64,000 bases of DNA, from IMG/VR virus record IMGVR_UViG_3300022924_000016, positions 1-64,000 of that record, one strand, 5' to 3'. This document shows, piece by piece, positions 54,318 through 63,893 of this stretch; the first letter of the stretch is position 1; every line of letters begins with the position of its first letter. A program made the position numbers and the translations under genes. This DNA is from a virus. The notes under the pieces were generated by a model, which was not told the DNA's origin, did not search any database, and worked only from the letters and a program-made list of their open reading frames with translations.

Positions 54318-55280
54318 ATGAGTGAAGTAACACTAAAAGTGGGGAATACCGAAATTACAGTAGGTGGGAACCATAAATATACAATTATTGGAAAGCCTGA
54401 TTTGGATGCCCCAAAAGGTTTTGCTGAATATGATACTTCAAAATACCTGATGTCAGGAATTGGAGAAAAACATTCAGTGCCTTACGATTCACAATTAGAC
54501 TGCTATGATACATCTTTTGATAAAGATTCAGCTTCTAACGAAGGGGTTGAAGAAAGTATAATCAAAAACTATGTAACTCATATCCAAAAACCTTATGAAA
54601 CAAGATTCAAAAAGAAATTAGATTCTACTAATGATGAGTTTTGGGGAGAAGGCGGAGATAAAGGCTTTATGATGGATTTGTACATAGGTAAAGTTTTTGA
54701 TATGAATAACTTTAAGCACCGTTTGGAGTTGTTCCAAGCTTTGAAAAAAGGACACATCTGTGAAAAAGGCGAAAAAGACCACTTCTATCAAAAAGCTAAA
54801 TATTGCATCGTAGACAATAATAAAAAACAAAATGTAAAAGAGAAAAAAGCAAAAGACAAAGCAAAAGCATTCTTTACTTTTATGAATCTCTTGAACGAAA
54901 TTGAAGAGAACGATGACCTTTATTCAATCTTGGAATGGATTAATTTCCCAAATCCAAGAGGAACAGACAAGGATACTTTAATGACACAAGTTTCTATCTT
55001 CTTTGATAACCTTACCACAGGACAAAAGAACTGTGAGAAATTTATGGAAGCCTATGGTATGCTTGATGACAAGGACAAAAAAGTTGAAATGGAGTATTTC
55101 TCAGCCTTGAACAAGCTAAACCATAACAAGAAACTTACATACAGAAGAAGTCAATACTATCTTGGAGATCTTCTTTTAGGAAACAGCTTAAAAGCAGCCG
55201 CTAAAGTCGCAGTACAAAAAGACGAAAAAGCTTCCCAGCTTAAAAAAGCAATTCAAGACGAATTAGACAATATAGAATAA
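54318..55280 (+). CDS. virion-associated hypothetical protein, 320 aa
   Basis: Starts MSEVTLKVGNTEITVGGNH with a beta-rich N-terminus, then acidic and helical parts (KHRLELFQALKKGHICEKGEK, DKDTLMTQVSIFFDNLTT) and a Lys-rich tail. The position after the capsid gene suggests a head or head-tail component. Not recognised. Confidence 0.7.
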   Translation: MSEVTLKVGNTEITVGGNHKYTIIGKPDLDAPKGFAEYDTSKYLMSGIGEKHSVPYDSQLDCYDTSFDKDSASNEGVEESIIKNYVTHIQKPYETRFKKKLDSTNDEFWGEGGDKGFMMDLYIGKVFDMNNFKHRLELFQALKKGHICEKGEKDHFYQKAKYCIVDNNKKQNVKEKKAKDKAKAFFTFMNLLNEIEENDDLYSILEWINFPNPRGTDKDTLMTQVSIFFDNLTTGQKNCEKFMEAYGMLDDKDKKVEMEYFSALNKLNHNKKLTYRRSQYYLGDLLLGNSLKAAAKVAVQKDEKASQLKKAIQDELDNIE

Positions 55281-55281
55281 T

Positions 55282-55941
55282 ATGACACCCGAAGATATCT
55301 ATCTAATATATTTGACCAAGGCGGAAAAAAACCTTACAAATGATGCAAAATCAACAGATAGAGGAAGGTTTCAAATACTATGGAACAACCAGCAGATAGT
55401 CTATTACCGCAGGCTACTTGAAATGAAAGGGAGTGATAACATAAGAGAAGCTCAAATTTTTCTAGAAATATCAAAACCTTTGGAACTAGATTCCAGAACA
55501 ACCCAATCTTCAAGATTCAAACTACCCCAAAACTTTTTCGACTTAGGAGACATAGAGGCTTACGCCACAAAAGAAGAATGCAAAAACCAAAAGATTTTTC
55601 TCTATGAAACATCTCCTGAGAATTACACGGAATATTTAAGAAACTCAGACACAAAACCAGACTTCCTATGGAGAGAAAGCTTATACTCTCTCTCCTCGGA
55701 TACGGTTGAAATATTCCAAGACGACTTCACGATAGAAAAAGTTAAAATGTCCTACTACCAAAACCCAACGGAAATCAAATTGATGCAAGAAAATAATCCA
55801 GAGTCAGACTTTGACGATGACTTCATCATAGAGTGGGATGACAAATCAATTTACAAAATTATCGACCTATGTGTCCTAGAATTTGACACATCGGCTAACT
55901 CAAACAGGATAAATCCTGATTTAAACAGATTACAAAACTAA
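55282..55941 (+). CDS. possible head-tail connector, 219 aa
   Basis: MTPEDIYLIYLTKAEKNLT starts a helical protein with a middle (NFFDLGDIEAYATKEECKNQ) and an acidic end. Length and order after portal and capsid fit an adaptor, but no motif confirms it. It starts one base after the previous stop. Confidence 0.6.
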   Translation: MTPEDIYLIYLTKAEKNLTNDAKSTDRGRFQILWNNQQIVYYRRLLEMKGSDNIREAQIFLEISKPLELDSRTTQSSRFKLPQNFFDLGDIEAYATKEECKNQKIFLYETSPENYTEYLRNSDTKPDFLWRESLYSLSSDTVEIFQDDFTIEKVKMSYYQNPTEIKLMQENNPESDFDDDFIIEWDDKSIYKIIDLCVLEFDTSANSNRINPDLNRLQN

Positions 55942-55961
55942 CAAAAATTAAATAAGAAACG

Positions 55962-58106
55962 ATGCCAGGTATTCATTCAGCATTATCTCGCCACCTTTTT
56001 ACAATTGATGGCGCAGTAAAGACAGCAGGGGTAGGATCAAAATTAGCCCAGGGACAGTTTGCATTAGTGCAAAAAGACAAACCAGTTACAATTGGAACGC
56101 AATCAGGAGCGGCAGTATTGAGCGCAGGCTTGATTTCAGCACTTTCTCCTAATGCGCAATTGGAAATGAGAATGGGAAAATTCCAACTTCCTAATCCAAC
56201 AAACGTATATAATAACAAACCTAACTCTTCTGAGGTATTCAGATTAGGAGATATCAAGGCTATTAAAACAGTTGCACCTAAATATTCAGAACAGGAATTT
56301 GATTCTTGGATTATCGGCTATGACGGTATCAACCCTTCAACAGCTTTAACAATTCCAGAAGGAGGTTACTCGGTAGTAGATATTTCTTTCTGCGGAGATG
56401 CTTTGGAGTTTGTTACGGGTACTAAAAAACATTTGGCAAAATTCCACATTCAAAGAGAAGTGGGACAGTCAATGAAAGAAGTAATTGAAGAACTTTATAG
56501 AAATATTCAAAACTATACTATTCAAGGAAACATTCCTTTGACTTCACTAGCTTCTGTAAAACTAGTAGATTCTACGGGAGAAGCATTGACAGGAGACGAA
56601 TATGTATTCGCAACTTTGACAGTACAAGACCAAGGAGAGCCAGCAGATTTGGCAAGAATCCAAGCGCAGTATGATTACACAGTAGTTTTAAAAGAGCGTC
56701 AAGGAATTAATTCTGTTTATTCAGTAGTAAGACCAGAAGGAGTTGCTTTAGCAGATTACGTGAGAACCTTCGGAGGTTACGTTAAAGGTTGTGAGGACTG
56801 TCCAGCAGGATATACAGAACTTGCAGGCGGTGTAATTTATTCAGTGTCTCTAGAAGATGACGGAGGAAGTTCAGCAGCATTAGTACAAGCACTTCCAGGA
56901 GCAGTAGCAGCATCAGCAGTAAAAGTAGGAAACAGTGATGGTATGGGAACATACACAGTTGTTTTAGATAACGAACTTACTGTAGCTGAAATCAATACTT
57001 TCGTAGCGGCAGGGACAATACAAAAAACCGCAGAAATTCAATTAGTAGGACTTGTATCTGATTTGTGTAACAATACAACAGAAACAGAATTTGCATGGGT
57101 TGATGGAGAAAGCTGTTTCGCCTCTACTGAAACTTACCAAATCCAACTTCAAGATGACGATTGCGACGGTTCAAGACTAGCTGAATTGCAACTAGCTTAC
57201 CCACAATTGACAATTGCAGTAGTTAATACGGATTTTGCTACAAGAACAGTGACATTGACAGGAACATCAGGAACAGCTAACGTTTCAGTTAAAGGTACAA
57301 ACTACTTGGCAACTTTTGCAACGAGCCTTGCAGTTACGGCTACAAACTTCGTTACAACGCATTCTGCCGCTTTAGCAACAGCAGGAGTACAAGTTACAGC
57401 AAATGGAGCAGTTTTGACTTTCAGAGCCTTAAATGCAGATGTAACAGGTATTACAATCACAAATGCAACTACAAACTTAGCAGGAACTTTAGGAGCAGTT
57501 ACTCCAATCGCTTCACAAGGAGGATGCCAGACAGTTTATCAAACAACAGTAGCAACAGACCTAGTTTGTGAAGACTGCGACCCTATCTTCACAGAACTTT
57601 TCACTTCGGAAGCTCCTAACGCTTATGAAGGAATTGAATGGAGAAGATTAGATGTTGTAGAAGACGCAGAAGGATTAATGGGAATCAAGATTACAGGTAA
57701 GCCAATCATCCAAAGACCAGATGATATCGCAAAAGACCAAATCCCTTACTATGAAACTTCTGTAAGAATTATGGTTGCTGGCGGATACGCTGAAGAAATC
57801 AACTTATCAACTTATGTGAACATCGAACCTTTTGCTATAAAGCAATTGAGCTGGGCACAAGACAGAGATAATTTAGGATGGCATTTGTTAGGATGGGAAG
57901 AAGCATCAAGAGTGTATTTTGAAGGAACTTTCCGCCATAAAGACAATATGTATGCAAGACAAGTATTGGGAGAAGCTTCTAATTTGAATTTCTCAGCACA
58001 ATATGTAGGTTTTGAAATCACTATAATGGATAGAAAATTCTCTCAAGGAGTAGGGCACACTTCCAATATCGGAACAAGCTATACAATTTGGGCAGAAGTC
58101 GGATAA
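55962..58106 (+). CDS. large virion structural protein, 714 aa
   Basis: MPGIHSALSRHLFTIDGAV begins a Gly/Thr/Ala-rich beta protein with repeated Cys clusters (GCEDCPAGY, CEDCDPIF) and immunoglobulin-like segments (TVTLTGTSGTANVSVKG). A tail or sheath-type role is possible from size and position. The stop TAA at 58104 is followed in frame by 25 more sense codons (see findings). Confidence 0.7.
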   Translation: MPGIHSALSRHLFTIDGAVKTAGVGSKLAQGQFALVQKDKPVTIGTQSGAAVLSAGLISALSPNAQLEMRMGKFQLPNPTNVYNNKPNSSEVFRLGDIKAIKTVAPKYSEQEFDSWIIGYDGINPSTALTIPEGGYSVVDISFCGDALEFVTGTKKHLAKFHIQREVGQSMKEVIEELYRNIQNYTIQGNIPLTSLASVKLVDSTGEALTGDEYVFATLTVQDQGEPADLARIQAQYDYTVVLKERQGINSVYSVVRPEGVALADYVRTFGGYVKGCEDCPAGYTELAGGVIYSVSLEDDGGSSAALVQALPGAVAASAVKVGNSDGMGTYTVVLDNELTVAEINTFVAAGTIQKTAEIQLVGLVSDLCNNTTETEFAWVDGESCFASTETYQIQLQDDDCDGSRLAELQLAYPQLTIAVVNTDFATRTVTLTGTSGTANVSVKGTNYLATFATSLAVTATNFVTTHSAALATAGVQVTANGAVLTFRALNADVTGITITNATTNLAGTLGAVTPIASQGGCQTVYQTTVATDLVCEDCDPIFTELFTSEAPNAYEGIEWRRLDVVEDAEGLMGIKITGKPIIQRPDDIAKDQIPYYETSVRIMVAGGYAEEINLSTYVNIEPFAIKQLSWAQDRDNLGWHLLGWEEASRVYFEGTFRHKDNMYARQVLGEASNLNFSAQYVGFEITIMDRKFSQGVGHTSNIGTSYTIWAEVG

Positions 58107-58184
58107 CACCAAGACCTCCAAGTCTTAGTAAACCAACTGGCCGCTAAAGTTGGGATTCCAGTGGAGAAAGCTTTTGTAGCATAA
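58107..58184 (+). other. in-frame 25-codon extension after stop
   Basis: Directly after the TAA at 58104-58106 the same frame reads HQDLQVLVNQLAAKVGIPVE and continues KAFVA before TAA at 58182. Composition is protein-like. No ATG, GTG or TTG start precedes a useful length, so it is not an independent gene. Confidence 0.6.
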
Positions 58185-58196
58185 TAGATTAAAAAT

Positions 58197-58223
58197 AGAG
58201 GGAGGTGTAAAAAGCTTCCCTCT
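58197..58223 (+). terminator. hairpin after the 714-aa virion gene
   Basis: AGAGGGAG (58197-58204) pairs with TTCCCTCT (58216-58223) over 8 bp with one G-U pair. The T tract is interrupted (TATATTAAT), so termination is uncertain. Confidence 0.5.
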
Positions 58224-58252
58224 TATATTAATAACAATAAAATTATAATACT

Positions 58253-58747
58253 TTGAAGATTGATATAGATTTTTACGTCCTGCCTACTTCACCAAGAACG
58301 ATAGCAGTATATGATGACAGTGATTGGTCTTATGCTTCAAAGAAGACTGCTTATATACAGATAGTGCCACCAGGATCAAAGAAATGCACAACCCTGACTT
58401 TTCGCAAGAATAATATTAATATTATTAATGCGAAAGATTTAGGACTCGGATGCGGAGACTTGCCTGATGGGATTTACGAGATTAAAGTTCTGAGCAAGTT
58501 TGAAGATATCAGTGAAAGCAAATACTATCTCAAAACAGACTCTTTAGAATTCCAACTATCAAAAAAGATAATAAAAATAAATGAGCTTTCATATTTCGGC
58601 GAAAAAGAAATAAAAAGTGTGTTTCAACTAAAATGGCTATTAGAGGTTGCTAAATCTTACATAAAGGAAGGTAATTATCAAAAAGCTGTACAATCATATA
58701 ATTCTGCCAAAACTTTAGCAGAGTCAATAAACTGTGAATCATGTTAG
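58253..58747 (+). CDS. hypothetical protein with TPR-like end, 164 aa
   Basis: Starts with TTG (KIDIDFYVLPTSPRTIAVYDD). The first 110 residues are beta-rich; the last 45 (WLLEVAKSYIKEGNYQKAVQSYNSA by register) form a TPR-like helix pair. Virion-associated position. Unknown role. Confidence 0.7.
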   Translation: MKIDIDFYVLPTSPRTIAVYDDSDWSYASKKTAYIQIVPPGSKKCTTLTFRKNNINIINAKDLGLGCGDLPDGIYEIKVLSKFEDISESKYYLKTDSLEFQLSKKIIKINELSYFGEKEIKSVFQLKWLLEVAKSYIKEGNYQKAVQSYNSAKTLAESINCESC

Positions 58748-59070
58748 CAGGACAGATAAGTTTTAAAAAGTACTCTTATGATGACATTGAAAAAACAGCA
58801 CAAGAGAATTACCAAAAACATTATAAATATAAACATTTCAGGATAGGTTCGGACATAGACTTCTTAAAGGACTATTTTAAAATGGAAGCCTATAGAAATT
58901 TCTATGAGTGTCTGGAAGATGAAATAAAAGAAGAGATAAACAATCAAACTCAAAAGAAGTGTAAAAAACACGGATTAAAAGCACATTGCAATCACTATAA
59001 GGAACATAAATGTGATTGGTGTGAAGAATTCAAGATATTAAGAGAATGTGCGCCAAAAATAGAATGGTAA
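58741..59070 (+). CDS. His/Cys-rich hypothetical protein, 109 aa
   Basis: MLAGQISFKKYSYDDIEKT starts a helical protein, with a metal-binding-like end (CKKHGLKAHCNHYKEHKCDW by register). Overlaps the upstream gene by 7 bases. Unknown function. Confidence 0.7.
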   Translation: MLAGQISFKKYSYDDIEKTAQENYQKHYKYKHFRIGSDIDFLKDYFKMEAYRNFYECLEDEIKEEINNQTQKKCKKHGLKAHCNHYKEHKCDWCEEFKILRECAPKIEW

Positions 59071-59072
59071 CT

Positions 59073-61775
59073 ATGGAATGTGAAAAAGAAAAGTGCAAAG
59101 AAAACAGCATAAATTGGGTAAAGAATTTGCCTTCAAAACCATGTCCTAATTCCATATACTTTCTAAAGACTTCTGATGGAGTTTTGATGTATGTATCTTC
59201 TCTTACAGGAGTACTTACTCAAATAGGCGGTTCTAGTCAAGGAGGTGATATAACAATAACTTCACCTGATTCAAGCATCACAGTAACTGAGAACGGGCAA
59301 GATTTTCAAATTAAAGTTTCAGATATTCTTCAAAGTCTCATACAATCTGCATTACAACCAGGAAATAATGTATCAGAACTTGTAAATGACGCAGGGTACT
59401 TAACGGAATTAGGAGAACAGTTTCAAACAGTAGCTACAGATTCTTATGTAGGAGATAGGTTAGTTCCAGTAGATGCAAATATAAACGGCCTCCTGATAAA
59501 TAAAAACTCAAATACAAGAAACGGATTTGAAGCAGTAAACATAAATGCAGGAAATGGAGCAACTTCTTCAATAGTGGCTAGAGGTTCCGCAAATCTATAT
59601 GAAAAAAGCATTTCAATGCAATGGTTTGGATCAGGTTATTTTGTACCCTACTTAAGAGATAAGGGAGCTATAACTTCAACTAATGATATTGTAATTGCAC
59701 CAACAAATAATACAGGAGTAGATTTCAAGACAGGAAGTACAATTTCGACACTTACAACTAAGATGAAGTTGGACGGGGATGGAACTCTGAATATAATCAC
59801 ACAGCCCATAACAGATAACACAGTCACAAAAGGACTCGCAAGAAAATCAGATGGAAAGGTTGTTGAATTTGACATACAAGGAGAAACATTGCAAGACTTA
59901 CAATCTGTAACAGATGAAGGTCAAATTACTACAAATAGTATGGCTATTATTGGAGAATCTAAATCCTTTAATGTTAACAGTGATTCCTCTGGAGATAATT
60001 CTGCTGGAATGTATCTAGAGGGCACTACTCCTAAATTTCAAATTAGAAAAGGATTAGTTGACTATAATATATACGCTCAAAATATAAATTCTATTGTCAA
60101 CAGACAAGCTTCTAATCAATCAGGTTATGAAGTAGTTTCAGTGAATGGAAATCTAGCGGACTCTAATGGTAACGTATTAGTATCGGCAGGTGGTAATTTC
60201 ATCCCTCTTACAGGAACAACAGAAGGTAATCCTGTTACTGGGGATATTGAAATGTATAATCCTGCAAACGACGATTCTTATAAAATTAGTGCTTCAGATG
60301 ATTTTTCAGTATATAGAACTTCAGACGGAAAAGGATTCGGAATGAATTCTACAGGTATTAATTTTAATTTTGACGAAGACTCTAAAGGAATTCAAGGTTC
60401 TTTTTTATACGACAAGCAAGATGACCCAAATGCTTTTGCACAGATGGGAGATTTAAATATAAAAGTTTCAAAAGGATTAATCTCAGGAGATTCTACGATT
60501 GCAGCTTACCTAGGACAAAACGCAGTAGCCAGTTACATACTAACTTTTGCAGATATTTCCGCAGGAACAACTCTAACAGATATAGCAGTTCCAGGTCATA
60601 CAATTACACAACAAAAAGCTAATTGGTTAGCTCTCACTGACCAAAATACTTACGATTGGATTATTGTTGAGATTGGATTAAACGATACGGATGACGGAGA
60701 AACTGTTTCAGGAGCAATTTCTAAATATCAAGATTATATAGACACCATTAATCTTACTAGAAAAGCAAGTTCTAAATTAATAATTGGAACAATGACTCCT
60801 TGTAGAGCAGTTGCAGGTATTGATTATTCTGTATGGCTAGGACTTAATGAAGCCATTATGGGCGGTGGAGCTACACCTATTACAGGAGTAGATATTAGAG
60901 TAAACAATCACACTCTTTTGCTTTCAGACGTAAATGATAATTTATTACCAGCTTACGATATGGGAGACCATATCCACGAAAATAATTTAGCTAGAAATGT
61001 AATAGGCTGGTCTTACAGAAGAGTATTGAGAGATATAAATTATATTCCTCAATCAAGTATTAATACTACAGAAAAACTTACAAGTACTGCTGGAGGATAT
61101 GTTGATCTTATCAATAATCAAACTATTGCTGGAGAAAAGTCTTTTACAGATACTTTACTTTATAAAGTTGGTAGTCAATCTGTAGGATTTGGAAAAGATG
61201 GCACAGACCCTGTTTTACTATTTAACGGTGCATATAGAATGCTACACAGTGCAGGTTATGGAACAATATTTAATGTTTCACCAGGAGAAAATTATGCATG
61301 GAGAATAGGTAATAATTTAAATATTGAAATGCATTTACATCCTGATGGTAATTTAGCTAATGGTTTTGCTTATAATGTAAATACAGGAGAAAAGCTTCAG
61401 ATTAATGGAGATGGTAAATTTGTAGGTAAAGTTTCTGGATTAGATGCAGTATTACCTGAACATTTTGTACCACTTGGTCAATTGTCTAGTAATACGTTAT
61501 CATCGGCTAGCTCATTAGCATTATTACCTACAAGCAAAGTAATGTACTACAGCTATACAGGAGCAACAGCCACAACTTGGACATTACCGACAATAGCAAG
61601 TAATTCTAGAACAAGGTTTGTATTAATAAATACAGGGACAGGCACTATAACACTGAACAGTAGTTCTGGAGGAAACGATATATGGGATTCAGGAACTGTC
61701 ACAAACACTTACCCTATATCTCCAGGCTCTAGTATGGAGCTATTCAATAATGGAAATTCTTATATAATACTTTAA
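59073..61775 (+). CDS. tail fibre with SGNH esterase domain, 900 aa
   Basis: I chose the ATG at 59073 (MECEKEKCKENSINW), right after the upstream stop; an ATG at 59046 overlaps that gene. A Cys-rich N-terminus is followed by long repetitive beta regions rich in Thr, Asn and Gly, as in fibres. Residues about 470-640 hold the SGNH hydrolase blocks: GDSTIAAYLG (Ser), IGLNDT (Asn/Asp) and DMGDHIHENN (Asp-x-x-His). This would act as a carbohydrate esterase on host surface glycans. The C-terminus has Gly-rich coils typical of trimerising tips. Confidence 0.8.
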   Translation: MECEKEKCKENSINWVKNLPSKPCPNSIYFLKTSDGVLMYVSSLTGVLTQIGGSSQGGDITITSPDSSITVTENGQDFQIKVSDILQSLIQSALQPGNNVSELVNDAGYLTELGEQFQTVATDSYVGDRLVPVDANINGLLINKNSNTRNGFEAVNINAGNGATSSIVARGSANLYEKSISMQWFGSGYFVPYLRDKGAITSTNDIVIAPTNNTGVDFKTGSTISTLTTKMKLDGDGTLNIITQPITDNTVTKGLARKSDGKVVEFDIQGETLQDLQSVTDEGQITTNSMAIIGESKSFNVNSDSSGDNSAGMYLEGTTPKFQIRKGLVDYNIYAQNINSIVNRQASNQSGYEVVSVNGNLADSNGNVLVSAGGNFIPLTGTTEGNPVTGDIEMYNPANDDSYKISASDDFSVYRTSDGKGFGMNSTGINFNFDEDSKGIQGSFLYDKQDDPNAFAQMGDLNIKVSKGLISGDSTIAAYLGQNAVASYILTFADISAGTTLTDIAVPGHTITQQKANWLALTDQNTYDWIIVEIGLNDTDDGETVSGAISKYQDYIDTINLTRKASSKLIIGTMTPCRAVAGIDYSVWLGLNEAIMGGGATPITGVDIRVNNHTLLLSDVNDNLLPAYDMGDHIHENNLARNVIGWSYRRVLRDINYIPQSSINTTEKLTSTAGGYVDLINNQTIAGEKSFTDTLLYKVGSQSVGFGKDGTDPVLLFNGAYRMLHSAGYGTIFNVSPGENYAWRIGNNLNIEMHLHPDGNLANGFAYNVNTGEKLQINGDGKFVGKVSGLDAVLPEHFVPLGQLSSNTLSSASSLALLPTSKVMYYSYTGATATTWTLPTIASNSRTRFVLINTGTGTITLNSSSGGNDIWDSGTVTNTYPISPGSSMELFNNGNSYIIL

Positions 61776-61788
61776 ATTACAACGATTA

Positions 61789-62916
61789 ATGAAAAATCTT
61801 TTAGCACTAATTACAATTTTACTTTCTTCAACAATTTACTGCCAAACTCCCAGAGCGGGAGGAATTAATAACTTACAAGCAACAGTTTTAAATACAGTGC
61901 ATGATAATTTTGTAGGTGTTCAGACAACAAATTTAAACTCTTTCGCAGTTTACAGCTTTGGAAGTAATTTTGATTATAATCTAGGACTAAAATCTACAGA
62001 CAATATCTCTGAAGGAGTTACAAATAAATATTTCAGTAATACATTAGCTAGAAATGCTTTTAGTGCAGGGACAGGTTTAAATTATTCAGCAGGCATATAT
62101 AGCTTAGATAGTGCAACGCAAGGGACTCTAGCATCTATTAACAATAAATTCAATACCCCAACAGGTACTGTTGTGCAGTATTTAAGGGGAGATGGCTCCA
62201 TATCCAATTTTCCAACAATACCTTTAGCCCAAGTTAACAGTGATTGGAATTCAAATAGTGGTGTAAGTCAAATACTAAACAAACCAATATTATTTAGTGG
62301 TTCTTATACTGATTTATCTAATAAACCAACAATACCAGTTAATACAAATCAATTAATCAATGGTTCTGGATTTATTACTGGATATACTGAAATAGATCCT
62401 ACAGTTCCTTCTTATTCAAAAACACTAAGTTCTTTTAATATAATTAAAACTTCTACAGATGGGTTATATCAACCTTTAGGAAGCTATCTTACTAAAACTT
62501 TAGCTGATACATATTATTATCCATCGACAGGCAACCCTAGTGGATTCTTAACAAGTCTACCGACAAAAAGTTTTAATAATTCGGCGGTAAAAACGATAAA
62601 CGGAACAGGAGTTCAAATATCTACAACAAGAGATGCCTTTGTAACCTATACAGTAACTCACACTATAGCTTTGACATTGTTGTTAGCTTCAGGAAGTTCG
62701 CAAGTATTTTTAGAAGTAAGTCCAAATAATTCAACTTGGACTACAATAAGTCAAGCAGGGTATTCAGACGGAGTAGCAGTAGCCGTGGCACTCACAAAAA
62801 CAACTACGAACAACGTACAAGGAATGATTCCAGCAGGAAATTATGTCAGACTAAGAAGCGTGGTATCAGGTGGAGGGTCAACAACCTTCACAAACGGTCA
62901 AGAAGTACTTAATTAA
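61789..62916 (+). CDS. fibre-like protein with N-terminal signal peptide, 375 aa
   Basis: MKNLLALITILLSSTIYCQT is a Sec signal peptide (basic start, hydrophobic core, a Cys/Gln near residue 19-20). The body has fibre repeats: SEGVTNKYFSNTLARNAF, TNQLINGSGFITGY, DLSNKPTIP. The C-terminus is beta-rich and possibly trimeric. A signal peptide on a fibre is unusual. Confidence 0.7.
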   Translation: MKNLLALITILLSSTIYCQTPRAGGINNLQATVLNTVHDNFVGVQTTNLNSFAVYSFGSNFDYNLGLKSTDNISEGVTNKYFSNTLARNAFSAGTGLNYSAGIYSLDSATQGTLASINNKFNTPTGTVVQYLRGDGSISNFPTIPLAQVNSDWNSNSGVSQILNKPILFSGSYTDLSNKPTIPVNTNQLINGSGFITGYTEIDPTVPSYSKTLSSFNIIKTSTDGLYQPLGSYLTKTLADTYYYPSTGNPSGFLTSLPTKSFNNSAVKTINGTGVQISTTRDAFVTYTVTHTIALTLLLASGSSQVFLEVSPNNSTWTTISQAGYSDGVAVAVALTKTTTNNVQGMIPAGNYVRLRSVVSGGGSTTFTNGQEVLN

Positions 62917-62935
62917 AAACCAAATAAAAACAAAA

Positions 62936-63142
62936 ATGAAATTATTCCACGACAGTGCTTATTTTGTAAGCGGTTCAAATCCAAATGCAATTCCTGACGC
63001 TATTAATGCCCTTAGAGATTTAGGTATAACAGTGGATGAATACGATCCCTATGATTTTGAAGCTTTGGGCATATACCTTTCAGCTACTGAACAGCAAAGG
63101 TCGGGTTTGCCACTTCCCCAGAAACCTAAGAAAAGAATTTAA
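62936..63142 (+). CDS. hypothetical protein, 68 aa
   Basis: I chose the ATG at 62936 (MKLFHDSAYFVSGSNPN); a longer frame overlaps the fibre gene. An alpha-beta unit (DAINALRDLGITVDEYDPYD) and a basic end (PLPQKPKKRI). Unknown function. Confidence 0.7.
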   Translation: MKLFHDSAYFVSGSNPNAIPDAINALRDLGITVDEYDPYDFEALGIYLSATEQQRSGLPLPQKPKKRI

Positions 63143-63153
63143 CTACTAAAAAT

Positions 63154-63177
63154 CCTCCCAGAGTAAAATTTGGGAGG
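63154..63177. terminator. hairpin CCTCCCA/TGGGAGG
   Basis: A perfect 7-bp stem (63154-63160 with 63171-63177) shares its arms with the terminator at 54255. On the plus strand no T tract follows; on the minus strand ATTTTTAG follows. The direction of function is unclear. Confidence 0.55.
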
Positions 63178-63195
63178 TAATTAAAAATTAAAAAC

Positions 63196-63561
63196 ATGTG
63201 TAAAGATATAAATTCCTGTGGTGACGTTACTTTTGCGCAGTGCGTGAGATACGAAGAAGATTTACCAGAATTTTCAAAAATAACAAAAGATTGTGTTAAT
63301 ATAGAAGATACCAACAAGGATATTTATGAGCTTATTGGAGAAATAAAAGAAGGGATTCCTGCAAATTTAACAACAAGATTAGAAGAATTAGAATCGCAGG
63401 TTTCAGAACTTCAAGAACAAGTAACAGCTTTACAGAATCAAAATGTTTGTTTAAAAGATATAACAGAATGTATTAATGTATCAACAATAGAAGATCCATG
63501 CGGGGAAGAAGTAACAAATTTAGGACAAGTTTTGAATTACATATTAAGCAGACTTCCCTAA
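63196..63561 (+). CDS. coiled-coil protein with Cys ends, 121 aa
   Basis: MCKDINSCGDVTFAQCVRY starts a protein with a central coiled coil (ELESQVSELQEQVTALQNQ) between Cys-bearing ends. Such small coiled coils attach or trimerise tail proteins. Position near the fibres supports that. Confidence 0.7.
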   Translation: MCKDINSCGDVTFAQCVRYEEDLPEFSKITKDCVNIEDTNKDIYELIGEIKEGIPANLTTRLEELESQVSELQEQVTALQNQNVCLKDITECINVSTIEDPCGEEVTNLGQVLNYILSRLP

Positions 63562-63893
63562 TAAGTAAAATAGCATATTTACCCGTAATACTAGCATTCA
63601 CATATTTGACTATATACAATTTCATTGATTTTAATTATTATATAAATCTGTATTCCAAGCTTGTGATAATAGACAATATAATGGTATTTTTTGCTATAAT
63701 AGGCTTTATTTTAGGAGGTTATAAAAAATGGAAATTGGAAGTCATAAGGTGTTTTTCTTTTGTTATAATACTTAACATTTTAACTGAATATGCAAGATAC
63801 TATGATGATATAGATTACTTCAAGTGTTACTTTGCGATACTTATTCTTTTCATAGTCTCTTTCACCATAACAAGCACACAAACTAATGATTGA
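63498..63893 (+). CDS. four-helix membrane protein, holin-like candidate, 131 aa
   Basis: The only ATG lies at 63498, 64 bases inside the previous gene; the true start may be later. Four hydrophobic helices are visible (IAYLPVILAFTYLTIYNF, IIDNIMVFFAIIGFILGG, CFSFVIILNILTEYA, CYFAILILFIVSFTI). Position after fibres makes a holin or lysis protein plausible. Not proven. Confidence 0.65.
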   Translation: MRGRSNKFRTSFELHIKQTSLISKIAYLPVILAFTYLTIYNFIDFNYYINLYSKLVIIDNIMVFFAIIGFILGGYKKWKLEVIRCFSFVIILNILTEYARYYDDIDYFKCYFAILILFIVSFTITSTQTND

